Source: Dryococelus australis
Lineage: Eukaryota; Arthropoda; Insecta; Phasmatodea; Phasmatidae
NCBI GenBank assembly: GCA_029891345.1
Contig: CM057006.1
Span: 46,009,556-46,073,555, forward strand
DNA length: 64,000 bases
Reading direction: 5' to 3'
Shown: positions 32,752-46,400 of the stretch, piece after piece
How positions within the stretch are numbered: the stretch's first letter is position 1
Layout of the letters: each line of letters begins with the position of its first letter
Notes under the pieces: generated by a model
Database searches by the model: none
The model's input: only the letters and a program-made list of their open reading frames with translations
What the model was told of the DNA's origin: nothing
Program-made: the position numbers and the translations under genes

Positions 32752-34923
32752 AGTTTGTTTAGTTTATCACATTAGTAAATACTTTCTACAAGCTTTGCAG
32801 TCACATAAATGGTGGGGGGAGAGGAAAAAAAAACACAAACATACATAATTTGAACACAATTCTTTCACATGGCTGTGTTATGACTTCTCACTTGCTGGGC
32901 TAGCTTCAAGTGGAAAGTGATCGCATACCGCAGTCCACGGAGCATTGGTTGGCAGAAGAACCTAGTAGCAAGGAGAAACTAGGACGTAGCAGAAAATTTG
33001 AAATATGGCGAAGGGGTCATCTTATGTCTTGCAGGTAACATTCTCTTGCCATATAGGATTGTTAGTTTTTCGAACATGGTTTATGTTGTTAAAAAGAAAT
33101 ATTCAGAAATATCCATTAAATCCAAGCTAATTATTGACTATACAGTAGTACAGGCATAACGACTGAACAAAGAACTCATAATTACATAATATTAATTCTG
33201 CCAAACTCATTACTGTAACACAAACAAGAGTTCAGAATTCGTCATGTTTGTACTGGTGTGCGAGGTCAATAGCCAGTTGGGTACAGTATTACTTAGGTTT
33301 TTTTTAATTTAGAGTTTTTCAGATGCCATGTTTACCGATACCCCAATACAAAAAACCGATACCTATACCCTTCACAATGAATTTTAGAAACGGGATTACT
33401 GTTAATATATTAAAAACATTTTTCCTACTCATTTCAATAAATAATGTCTTAAAATACTGTATATAATTTATTGTAATCTGACGCAAGCTGATCTAAAACA
33501 TTCAAATCCTCTGAAAATCTAAATAAGACACCAAATGCAAGTCAAATTTTTAATGTCCCACACGCATTATCAGCTAAGAGCGCACAGAGAAGTTATCAAT
33601 CGGGCAGTGTCATGTCTGTTGGTTTGAGGGGAGGATGATCTCTCCACACCACTACCTGGTGGCGACACCTTGCACGCGTAGCAAATGTCTGTCTTTTAAA
33701 GTAATTAATCATATTTTACTGCAAAGAAAACTTGTTATCTTGAGACACAAAAGAGGCGATAATTGATTTCTTCACTGTCTTTAATAATTACTCATTCAAA
33801 ATCACGTCCTCTGATTTTCCATCATGAGTTACACTGCACTCGGCTCTGTGCTTACCTACCCATTATTAGACGGCAAAATGTGTCAAATAGGCACTTGCAT
33901 ATTATCAGTTTATTAAAGTCGCGTGTGTATTGAAATAAATTAATATCAATCCTTTGATTCCCCCGCAAGAAGTTACTGAAAATGAACACTTATAATGCAA
34001 GTAACTCAATGTTCAAACAATGTTCCGCTCAAGTGGTATTGTATATACTTTTGGGCATATAATTTTATTCCCCAAGATGCTGCCCTTTGAGTTAAATAAA
34101 TATTAAGTTTTAAAGTCATGTTAATTTTACGCCAGACACAATGAAACTTCAATCTTTGAACACAAAAAAAAAAAAAACATTTACAAATAATAATTCCTCG
34201 TTAAAATGTTTTTTAACATTTTCAGGTGAAACCATTTGCTTTGAAATACAAGTGATGTTGGGTGCAACTATTTTGAGCAACACATACAGTATTTAGTCGT
34301 GCATTGCGAACACCATGATTTTTGCAACAAGTTCCAGGGAAATTTTTTTTTTTAAATAAAATTGCACCAAAAATTTGTGGCACCTGTCAGTAAGTATGAA
34401 ACAAATTATTTTTGTATTTTACATTAAAGTGCGGTGATTGTGTTATGTTTAAAAAATACTTTAATAAAATAACTCCGAGACTTTTTTTTTTGTGCACCCA
34501 TGTCCATTCTCCACCTGGCTCCATGGCTCACTAGCGTCTGCCATGGAAACAAAGAGCAGATCTGCCAACTTGTAAAGTTTGAAATCAAGAAGATTGAAGA
34601 ATGCTTAAAATAGTGCGTAATCGGGTCGCAGCATTTTATACAAGTTTGTTCTTGTTCATCGGTTGTTACCAGTATTGTTATGAAAATGCGTAATTATTGA
34701 TTTACATTATGACAATAAATCAACATAATTATTTCTAGATGCAACAATACATTCTTCGGAGTTTCATGTATCAACTGAGAACACAATAATATTACATGTA
34801 GCCTGACACACATTACTTTTATTTTTTTAATTCAGCTAGGCCTACTTACCAAATATTCCAACAATTTCCGCACATTGCGCGAGTTACAAAATCTAGCATA
34901 TGATCACAAAAATTCTGGTAACC

Positions 34924-34946
34924 GGGGGGGGGGGGGGGGGGGGGGG
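34924..34946. repeat. G23 homopolymer
   Basis: Twenty-three consecutive G in otherwise AT-rich DNA. Confidence 0.95.
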
Positions 34947-36539
34947 AAACATGATTTATAATGCCTTTTCCCATGACAAATAGTTGTCACAGCAACACCC
35001 ACTACAAAACGCATACTTTTCACCTTTCTCCAAACTCATAATGAATGGAAAATGCTCGGAATATGCATAACTAGAGACCTGAAAAATTAGCAAATGCAAT
35101 AAAACGAAAAAGAACGCAAATTTTGACATAAAAAATAAAATTGTAATTCTTGAGAATTTCAGCTCCAATTCACGAATTATACGAAATCCTGTAGTATTTT
35201 CACAAATTACTATTATTGCTTTATGTCGCATAGTTGCTTCTTAAGACGTATTTTGCGTGTTTTTGAATATTCGAATACGAATGCATGCATAAATTGGCCA
35301 GTAGATTTCTTATATTTATCGCCTTAAACAAAAACATGTTTACTTTCCATCACGTGTATTTATGACCATACATAACATGAGCGCAAGTGATGACGTGTCA
35401 CTTTGGGTGAACATTCGACTCAGCCCTGCAAAAGTTCATTCATTAGGAAAAAACGCTCGCGTTCACGCCCACTAAGCACCATGTTATCTATGGAATTCAA
35501 GCCTTGTTTACATTCATATTGTATCGACACATTTTAATCCAACAATTCTTTAATTTTTACAAAGCGAGCGGTACGATGGTGAAAAATGTGTATATACATT
35601 TACTTAGAAAGAATATATTTGCAAATCAATTTAATATGTATTGTAATCTTGTATTCGTCCAGTAAACTGTATTTTTATCATACACATTCTCTGTAAATGT
35701 ATGCTGTAAAAAATGAGACGATTTGAAGAAATTAAAATTTTGTCAGCGGGTCTAACGAAAAAATTTGTTGTTGAAAGTTCCGATAGTTCAAAAACGTATA
35801 GGCAGATTTCTCTAATTTTTTTGTGCTGTTGGTACAAGTCACTTAATTTTTTTTTAACAGTTCATTTATAGTTGTGTATAAATTGTTTACATTATTCTTT
35901 TCATGAAACATATGTCCTTGCCAGTGCACTGCAACCATTTGTTGCGACAGGCAGAATACAAAATCTTAAGCAAAATATTAATTTTTTTTCAATGTTGTCT
36001 GTTGATAAACCACTGTCTGTATTAAAACCATAACTGTATATTTCTCTGGGAGTTGGAAATAATTGAGAGAAAACACCGCTTATCAATAGGAATAACATTG
36101 CCATTTTCAGGTTTTACGATATACAGTGACATCTCAAATTATGTATGTCTTTATAAAGAGCACAAAAATCGGAACAATTCTCATGCAGAAACCTGCATTT
36201 TTGTATCAAGAAAATAACAGCAATTTTTGACAAAAAATAACATTTCTGGGGGAAAAAAAAAAAAAAACTTGAAATATGAAACATTTTTTAAGGGGAAAAA
36301 ATTAATGCATACTTTTTCAGGTCTATATGCATAATTGAATACTTGGACGTATTGTTTTATGTTTTTCACAGATCTTACAGCTATTATTTATGTGCACCAA
36401 GACTATTAAAAAACTAAAGCAGACGTATTTCAGACAAATCACTATAAAAAAGTTTCTTCACATTAAAAAAAATATTATCAACATCTAACTCTTCATGAGC
36501 ACAAATAGAAAACGCTTCACAAGGGACTTTCCCGGCCAC

Positions 36540-36563
36540 AAAAAAAAAAAAAAAAAAAAAAAA
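36540..36563. repeat. A24 homopolymer
   Basis: Twenty-four consecutive A. It could be the tail of a retroposed copy on the plus strand, but no recognisable body precedes it. Confidence 0.95.
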
Positions 36564-38640
36564 TGCAAATACTGTAGTATGAACTTGAAATATTTTTTAC
36601 TATATAACACAAATTACCCATGTGAAGAGAGAATATTAATGATTTTCAAATACTGAAACATAATTGAAGTTTATAAACAAAGAACATTGGCATTTGTCTA
36701 GCCGCAGTCAGTGTATGCCACGTTCAGGTATCCCATGACTGCATGCATGCTATGTAAGATATTGATTGATGTGCTACATCTAGACAGGCACACACTTCAA
36801 GGCAAATGCGACCATTTTCTTATTTTGCGGAATGTACTTATGTACGTTTTTGACAAGTTACTGACACCAGTGTCACCATAACAATGCACTGCAGAAGCAT
36901 AAAAACCACCAAAAAATTTTATGTAATTAAAAACAACACAAAAGATGACTACATAAGAGTGAATCTTAACAGCTGCTGCATGCGCATGACAAAATCACTC
37001 GCACAAAAATTCCTGGCATTTTCATGGTTTTTCCGGCACTCGAGAAAATTCACTGCTGTTCCCCACATTTCTAGATTTCTAAGTTAAGTGGCCACACCTT
37101 GAATTATCGTGAAAATACAACATATAAGTGACACTTTTACAGAGACCAATAGCCAAGAGCCCGGCCGCCGCTATTGCATGAATTTGGAAACCGGCCGATA
37201 GAAAAATTTTAAAATATGGAGAGTATGCATAAAATCGTAAGGTGCAAACTTTTCTGTAAACATTACGGACGGGAAAATCTTAAGGGTTGGCAGGTCAAAG
37301 AGGGATGGCAATATTAACGACCTGCAACCATCTGGCTGTTATTACAAGGGGGTGGGGGGCCGTAAACACGTGGCAGCTCTGGTTGTGGCATGACAGGACA
37401 CCATTAGATGATAAGGGGGAGGGGGGAGGAGCAGCAGGGTTACACATAACTGAAGGATCGCTGAGTGAAAAAGAGAGAAAGGAGAGGAGTAATGTAAGAG
37501 CGAGAGATGAGACAAAAGACAGTTCCACCACTTCCTTCAACATCCCTGGACAATTTATGGCTAACACTCCCCCGTCCTTTTTTCAGTGCACATGCACCCC
37601 CCCAGAATTTTTTTTTCTTTATTTTGGGAATAAAGAGTGCACTATTCACAAGTAAATATGAAGTTTGTTCTTATTTTCTTTTCTTCTAATGTGCGACATA
37701 CACAAACAGAAATACTGTCTGTGCCTAAAGGAAGTAATAACCTGACCTCATTGTCTACAACCGGTACGAAAGTATCGGCCCAATACCATACCCGAAACAG
37801 ATACATTGGAAAAAGGCGAAGTATCTGGACAACTATTTTGTTTTCAAAACTAGAAAAACCACGAACTTATTATTGCAGATGAAGTCACGTGGCTGTCTGG
37901 CTTTCATAATGTAATAGTAAACTGGTTTTCAGCATCACAGTTCTGCACTACATATGATCTGAAGGTGGTAAAACCCTCACCACGAATTTTGTAACAGGAG
38001 TCTAAAGTGCTCGTTGAACGATGCTGATGTGCTGCAACCAGCTACTCCTATAAATATGGGTGAGAGAAGACAAGCATGGACCGGGCAGCTGCAGACCATA
38101 ACAGTGTGAGACGTAATTAAAATTATTTTAAATAAATGTTAACTTGCAAAGCATAAATACTGTTCACGCAGACAAGATGACAGCAAGATTTATACAATTT
38201 ACTCATAACATGTTACTGCAGCTTCCTACACAATACCTTGAGACATGTAGAAGTATGCATGATACCTGTCCCTTGTATTAAGTTGATGGAAAAACTGAAT
38301 GCAAACAAAATGCTCAACTGAAACAAAACTGTTAACATGTTTGTAGCAATAACCCTGTTTGCTTTTCCTTTAATCACTGACAACTGACCTGCAAGGAGAG
38401 CTTATTAATGGCCACACACTATGCTTACACGACAACTGCACAGAGATAGTATCCAAATATTAAACAGATTTATAATAAGAAGATTCAACCTGCAGCAAAT
38501 TGAGACTAGTTTTCCTTAATCATGCACATTTGCTATTTATCATTTAATTTCCAACAATATAAATTGTTTATAAAAATTCTTTTCTCTAAAATACTGTTTT
38601 GAATCTTTGCTACTCGGAGAAAACAAGAATATAAACATTC

Positions 38641-40353
38641 ACCTTACATTTATTAAAACCTTTAATACAAAATGGCATTTAGATTCTTGCACTTATCTGG
38701 CACCATTTACACTAACCTGACTGAACAGTAAAGATGCTACACAATGGAAATGAAAATGCAACATTCAGAAACAATGCAAATAAGTTTGAAGGAAACTGAT
38801 GAGAAATACGTAATTCTCATAGTGCAATTATATTACAATTTAAATCATCTCTCTGCAGACAGCTTGACAGTATAGCTTCAGGTATTGGTATTAGATTTCT
38901 ATTTGGTTAATTCAGTTCAAAATTTTGGCAATGATTGTAAAGAGATTAACCATGGAAAATTATGAAAACTAGTTTTCATTTATTTTTTACAAATCTTTAA
39001 AAAGGGATGACATATCAGTACAAATACCCCTATACAAGAATTTCAAAATGAACGTTATTACGGCTGTGCTGCACACACTTGAAATTTTAAAGAGAACATG
39101 CAAACTGCATTGTATGGCTTCTACGATTTTGATAGACCACAATATATGTTTAACCACCAAAAAATTAAACCAGTACGAGAAAAAGATAATGCTCGGCCAA
39201 TACAACACTACGCTTTACAATCTGAAGTTGTTTAACATTTAAGCAAAAAGGAAAACAACCTAACTGTATGCAGCAAAAAACTTCACATACTGTTCAACCA
39301 GCAGCGGCAAAAATGAAGACCAAATCGAGGTCATATTAATGCCTGCATAATTATATTATAGATACTTTCAAACTCTTATGACACAGGGCTTTAATTCTCA
39401 GTAACAGTATATTTTCTTGTTTAGTAAATTCTTACATTAGAACTGATGTTATTTAATCAGATTCCTTTTAATTCAGCACAAGGTATTTTAAAAATGTAAA
39501 CACTGCATGCAAAGTACAGCATTCAAAGATTATATACGGGAAAGTCAAGGCTCCAAATGTTTAAAATTTGAATCAACAATCAGGCTTTAAAACATCTGGG
39601 CATTATAATAAAATAGATTTTACTGTGCATAAAACAATGCTATCTACGAATAATTTGAAACGTGAACTGAGCCACACATAACAAGCATTATCATACTTTT
39701 ATTGCAGCCCGCAAAATGTGGCCAAATAAAAATTCCAGACCGTTTACACATAAGTACAAGGCAAATATTTTATCTGAAATTAATATAGCATGCTGTTTAT
39801 TTACAGTATATAATTATTGCAAACATTCATAATCCAAGACAGTACATATGACAATTTTTAATACAACTGCACTGCTCAACACAATGCATTTGACATTAAA
39901 AAGGATACTATTACACAATATATAGCAAGATTTGAAATTCAAATTTGAGCATGAAACAAATGAACACTCAAGACTCATTAGAAATTAATTTAATATATAC
40001 TGATGACAAGATCTACAGAAATAACACAATATACTTTTTTTCGAAGATAACTTCATATGGGGTATGGTAGTTTCCATTACAGTGGTAAAAATTAAGAAAC
40101 TGTTTTGGTTCATGAAATTACAATGACAAGAGTACTGACTTAACTAGTAGCCAATGCCACCTGGATACCACAGAAGTACTGTTCAGTTCTTTACTTAATT
40201 TTTTGCATCACTCATTACCATATATAACATATTGAAACTCAATTTGCGAGAGCGCAGCTTTCCCGCATACCAATAAGACTAGCAAGCCTAGTCTTCATGT
40301 GAGCCAGAAAGAGATGAGAGCAAATCCTTGAGCCTCAAACGCTAAGGCAAACC
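38641..40353 (-). other. Probable long 3' UTR of twinstar
   Basis: The sequence following the twinstar stop on the minus strand is AT-rich and free of recognised repeats or genes. Several AATAAA signals lie on the minus strand, for example at 38979-38984 and about 38645-38650. Which is used cannot be told from sequence alone, so the 3' end is approximate. Confidence 0.45.
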
Positions 40354-40422
40354 CTACTGCCGATCAGTAGCACGCAACTTTTCTTCCACAGCCTCCTGGG
40401 ATGCTTCAGACAGGTCTGTTGC
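40354..40422 (-). CDS. tsr: tsr last coding exon
   Basis: It encodes residues 127-148 (ATDLSEASQEAVEEKL... ending ATDRQ) and a TAG stop at 40354-40356. The acceptor AG is at 40423-40424, phase 0. Confidence 0.97.
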   Translation of the reverse strand, partial: ATDLSEASQEAVEEKLRATDRQ

Positions 40423-43400
40423 CTAACAAAACAAACCACTTTTAACATTTGGCATTAAAATAATTAAACTAATAGCAATCCTAAGAGAAATATTTTAATA
40501 CTGACATGGCTCCTAGTAAAATGAGCTGAGGTTTTGGGTCGGCACTTAACATCTAGACCATCTTGTATTTATTCAGATTTTGCCAAAATACTACTTAGTT
40601 TAACAAAATTTTTTGCAGGACACAGCATTAATAATAATAATAATAATAATAGCTTTAAGCTTCATCAAATGCCTTTATTAATTTTTTACTAGCGAATGCC
40701 AGTAAGGTACTATTTTCTTGCAGGCAACTACAGAAATGATACAACCAACACCAGTCAGTTAATAAAGCCATATGCCATGTATGGGTCTGAATTATAATAC
40801 AAAACCTCTGATGCAGGATGTGGTGAAAATACAGTTAACTCCAAGTTGGAGACTGATCCCATTTAGAGACCAAGGAGGGTGAAATGAGGGGAAGACAAGA
40901 GCTGCAGCATAATGCAAGGGAAGGGGAAACACAAGTGCAACAATAAATCCACTGACCAAATGCACATCCACCATGTTTCCCACGTGTAAAAATTGTAAGT
41001 GATCCTACCAAGAAATTTCAACAAATTCCTCAATTTTCTTTTCACATTAATTATAAAAACAAGGAAACTATAGTCGGTTCACGACTGGAACAGACTTTTG
41101 AACAACACCTTAGTCACCAGCTGCATGCATCGTTACACTACAAAAAGTGACTGGTGCAGGTACAGTTTGGAAGCATGGAGAGAGAATATAGTTTGAATGT
41201 TTTAACATTTTTTTATCTATTGCTTAAAAATGGGAGTAGGAAAGATTCAGAGAAAGTCTATTCCAGTTGTGAATGGACTATACAGATAATTTTGCAGTGT
41301 AAACGACAATTTACCGTGCCATTGACTGAATTGTAAAAATTATATGCAGCTCTTGCTCAAGTTTTTGAACTGTACCATTCAAAGATTTCTTCTTGTTCGA
41401 TTATAATAAAAAATCTGTGTGTCTCATGAAATTTTAAAACAAAATGATTGAGACCATGCCATTTCACCAGCATGTACTGGTTACGTGATCCACTATACGA
41501 TATTCTCTGTATAGCAATAACTTTTTAAGGCCCTCTCATTTGGAATAACGTGTCAATAAATATTTTTTATTTTAACCTTTGTCTTAAGTTCCAAGTGTGG
41601 TGGAATATGGACACTTTCATTATTTACATGACAATATTTATTTCAAAAGGTTAAAGGATAAAAAAAATGACTGGAAGGAAAAAGTAGCTAGGGCCTCAAA
41701 AGTGCTCACTACTGTGAACCTATAGTCCATTCCTGATTGGAAGCGACTTATGAAAATCAACCTTTGAAAAAACACTACCCATAACATGCAAACCTGTTTT
41801 TTCAATAACCTGTATTTCACAAATATATAAAACTGAGTTAGAGTACTATATTATTGAATAAATAAAACTTTACCTTAATATATTCTATAACTTGTAATAT
41901 TTACTTCATATTAAATATGAATTAACAACAGAGAGAGCAGTGACGCGTTGGCAACGGTCGGTAAGAAATAGTTCATCAAAGGTTAAAATATAATTATAAC
42001 CTAGTTTTTTTAGTATACTATTTGTAAATTAAATGGTGCCTATTGAAATATTTAGGTAGCAACGATGGCAACATCTCATTATTACAGCTTAAAATAACAG
42101 CAGAAAATATTGTGAATAGGCAGTAATGGTATGGTGGTGTTTTATCGAATGAGAAAAATTTTGAAGCAACTGTCTGCTGAGCGAGCTGTCGCTCTCTCTG
42201 TCTCTCTTTCACACTCGGGAAGTCTCACTTCACTAGTATGTGCCAAATTGTACACTTTTCAATTGTAGCATATTTCATACTTATTACAGCAAAATAATGA
42301 TTTTGGAAGTTGAAATTTACAACCGAAGAGATTTTTTACTGTTTGAATACTTATTTTAATATGATGGCGGGGCAGAAACAAAGCGAAGTTGGCAGACGTG
42401 GCGAGTCATGACATGGCGTGTTGCTGTTTTACCAAACGAAGCGAAAATTATACTTACTCCGAAAAATGCTTCAAATTACCACATCACATTTGCAGACGTG
42501 TTTTTTTAAACCTGCCTAAGCAAGTTATGGTGTGAATATTCCTAAAAAAATGGTTTATGAAATAGACCTAAGACGGAATAATTTGAAAAGCTGTAAACAG
42601 TAAACAACACATTTGACATGTATAAAAGTATCCATTGTAGGAACGGTTACCATTCCGTATTTTTGTATTGACCTTCACATCCCAAATATCCTGAAAAGTG
42701 CCCAGTCAGAATGTTTACAATTCCGGTATGTGTGTTTTTAGTTATCATCCACAAAAGCCTGAAAACTGTCCCACTGCTTGAATGGTAATCACACTGTCTT
42801 TTTCGCATCAGCGAAGCTTGGAGTTTCCCTACAGTTATAATGGACCTCTCTGTCTTTGTATTTTAACAACTTACTGCGCTTCGGCCTCCCAATAGGTGAG
42901 GGAGAGGAATCGCGTCCTCTTAACGCAAGGAGGCCACGATTAATGCGACCATTGGCCAGATCCAAAGCTCAAACCTGGCACGTACGCACATCCTCGCTCC
43001 CTCTACCACAGAGGTTCTGAGACCCTCGCTCTCAGAAACCAAGCATGTGGTCTGGCCAGGACTCTATCCATACCTCTAGTGCCTTTCCAGGGCACAGCCG
43101 GAGCAGGTTACCGCTCACAGACCGGTCTGTCAAAGAGTGGGAATCTCTCCAGACATCCAGCATACGGAGTCAACCACTATCAACACGAGTCCAGCCGTAT
43201 GATCGGACACCAGAGAGAACCTCATGGCGGGGCCAACTGATTGTCCCGTGCTACCACTTAACTTCCATGGCACTTGTGGGTTATTCATGGCCGACATTAT
43301 CCCCTAAATGGAGTGGCAAGAGGAATTCCCTTATAGAAAGTGGCTGAGAAGACCTCACCAGGCACAGCTAACACCAAATGAAGGACCGGTCACACTCCAC

Positions 43401-46400
43401 TCCCTGGGAGCCACATCCTTAATGGCGAGGAATTACTATGACCCAGAATGGCTACCACCCCAGCGGCCGGGCATAAGAGAGCAGAATTACATCATATATT
43501 GTCATATATTCTGCATAGTTTCATCACTGCAACCAAGTCATTGCTCCTTCGACCACTGAGGAGTTTCCCCACAAATGATTTCCAAGTATTGTCAACATAT
43601 TTTCACACTTGAGTCCTGAATGGTTACCATTCAGGCAATGGACAGTTTTCAGGCTTTTGTAGAGGACAACTGAAATACACATACTGGAATTGTAAACATT
43701 CTGACTGGGCACTTTTCAGGGTATTTGGGATGTGAATGTCGGTACAAAAATCCGGAATGGTAACCATTCTTACAATGGATACTTTTCAGGATTCAGTAAC
43801 GCAGTTCTTTGCTAATAAAATCTAAACGGTTAGAATTCCGGATCTTTCTGTGCAAGTACGGATGCAAAATTTCTGGAATGGTAACCATTCTGAATGGATA
43901 CTATTCATCGCCCCCATGCAGCTTCTGGGTTCCCAGCTAGATGGCTGCTCTGTGATTCTATTTCTTAAAAGGTAAAAATACTGTGCAATACATCAAACTT
44001 TAAGGGGAATGAATGTGATCTGGAACAGACTGCGCAAAAAACTGGAAAACAATACCAGGAATGTAAAATCAGGGTTCCTGCTGTATTTTTTATTTCACAC
44101 TGTGGGTCATGTTCAAACCAATATTTATTCCAAGATTTTGCCAACCTTATTTCAGTATTATGTAGCTTCAACTGTGCCTATCTAGAGGGTGTACCAAATG
44201 AAACCAATTTTGTACCTGCACATTGTAAACATCTCATTTTGCCAACAAGCACAGAAGCTATGACCACTTTAGCAGTCCACAGCGCAACTAAGAGACGGTT
44301 GCAAGCCTGAACATTTACTCAAAATATTTCATGCAAGATTTTACTGTAGGTGGGAAGAGCAGAATTTCTAAACAGTTGTACAAAACATTTGCACATTATC
44401 TGGTCTACATGATTGTTACATAATCATGTTCTGAGAACTATACCTACTTACAGTATAGAATTTTGTCTATGAAGAATTTAAATGCGTTGACATTACTTAA
44501 AACCATTGCAAAGAAAAATACAATATAACTCGCTTAAGATGTTCCTGCATAAAAGGTTTTCCCACCTAACAGGATGATGTTTTTAATTCCCTAGATTATA
44601 TCTCTTCCATTTAGCTCTATGTTAAAAAATCCAATTTAAAAGGTTTTTGTTGAAGAAAGCTAATCCGCATTTAACATGCAAAAACTAATGAACATTTATA
44701 AGAAAAAAACATTAAATTATATAATTTTGTGACGCATTGTTCGAAAAGGCATCACAAATAATTTATAAACTTTTAGCGATAACAAAACCTTAGCAGCATG
44801 CCACACAGGGTCCAAGTAAGTTTTGACGAAACCTAAACCGCACGACGCTGAAAGTACCACGCGTGTTCAACCTATCTGCTCACGCTCATATTGGTCCAGT
44901 GGCGCAGTTCTAACTGAATGCCAGTGCCCCAATATTACGACGGCCATCTTGTGAAACCTGAACAGCAAGCCACAAGCTGATCCAATACCCTGGCTGTTCA
45001 CTTTGCTTACAGACTCGAGCGCAAATAATACAAATTTTTTCAGGTGCAAAATCTGTAGAATGTTAACAAATGCTGCAGTCTTAAGGGTGTTTGGTGTCAC
45101 ATTACTATTAATTATTCAACGGACATTTTTCACAGTTATGCAAACATGCATTAAAACATTTGTAAAGGTTTAGAACCAGCGGGGGAAAATATGATTTAAT
45201 CGGACGAGTTGCTGGCTATCGTTCATTGGCGCATGCCCAATGTTTATATTGGCAGTTGTTTTAGTTAAAAGATAGGGGTTGGAATCATGCGTTATTAAAA
45301 ATAACTTTATTATTTAAAATGTTGGTGTTATTTGAAATATTTTTTTAATGGGTCAGATTCAATAAAACAAACAAAACTATTCGTAACATGCCAGTAAATT
45401 GTCTGTTTTTCGTTCGGAATGAGTTTGTTTTTATTGTGTTCTGCTCATCCACTCGTCGCCCAGACGTTAAACTCAAAATACAGCAAATTTGCTATGAGAA
45501 AAATATACTGATTTAATTAGCAACCTTTCATTTCGTTATCGATAGATGAATTAGCATTGTTAGTATACAGATGCGGTATGTTGCATTCATAACCTTACTG
45601 ATGATATGAGACTTGGCTGCAATTCGAAGTGTGCGTGTTTATGGACTTCCACTGAAAGTCAATTTTAGTAAATGTGTGTCAAGCACACATTTTCTACCAA
45701 AAATGGAACAAAAAATGTTAAAGTTCCATAGTAGACGTTATGTAATTATAAATAAAATAGTGAATTGAAAACATCAAAGTAATGTTTTTAAACAAATTTA
45801 AAGTTACACGTTTTATCATGTTGGAAGTCCAATTTATTTATTATAAGGGATTTCCCTATTAAATTAAAATCGAAGCAAGTATATTTAAGAAGTACTACAA
45901 ACCCAGAGGATTAATTGATAGTGCAACAATAAGTGTATTAAAGTATAAAACAATATGACTTTTCTAGCTCGAATATAATTTTTAACAGTCACTATTCTAT
46001 GTTTATTTTTATCTGTTAATGGACTATGTCGTAGTAGAATGTTATTCTTTACGTCACAAACTTCGTTGTAACCTAAAATATTTGTCCCGATTTTTCCAGT
46101 GGGAAATTAAAGTTTTCCACCCAAACTATTCCTGACAGCAAAAATTCCTTTCCCGCACACAACTATAGTGTTGCACATAAGTGCAGTTAGGCCTTTCTAA
46201 GGCTACGATCCTCCATTTCTACTGCTTTTGCGAGAATTAATTTTTTGTACACAAATGGGAGCCGATATTGGAAAAATTAAGACAAGTCTACATAATAAAA
46301 ACTATTTGTAACAAAATTGTATGAGGATTTTATAACAAAAAATCTATACCTCAATCCAATTAATTAATCAATGAAAATTTCGCTCAATTTAAACTGTAAT

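Larger units (their letters stand above)
32751..38640. other. AT-rich intergenic region downstream of twinstar
   Basis: No gene is recognised on either strand. Homopolymers stand out: G23 at 34924-34946 and A24 at 36540-36563. A 122-codon plus frame at 37287-37655 coincides with a GA-rich low-complexity patch and is not convincing as a gene. The 60-90-codon frames elsewhere look random. Confidence 0.45.

Noticed and set aside
37287-37655. 122-codon frame as a gene
   Set aside because: It spans a GA-rich low-complexity region with an opposite-strand frame of equal quality and no recognisable protein.
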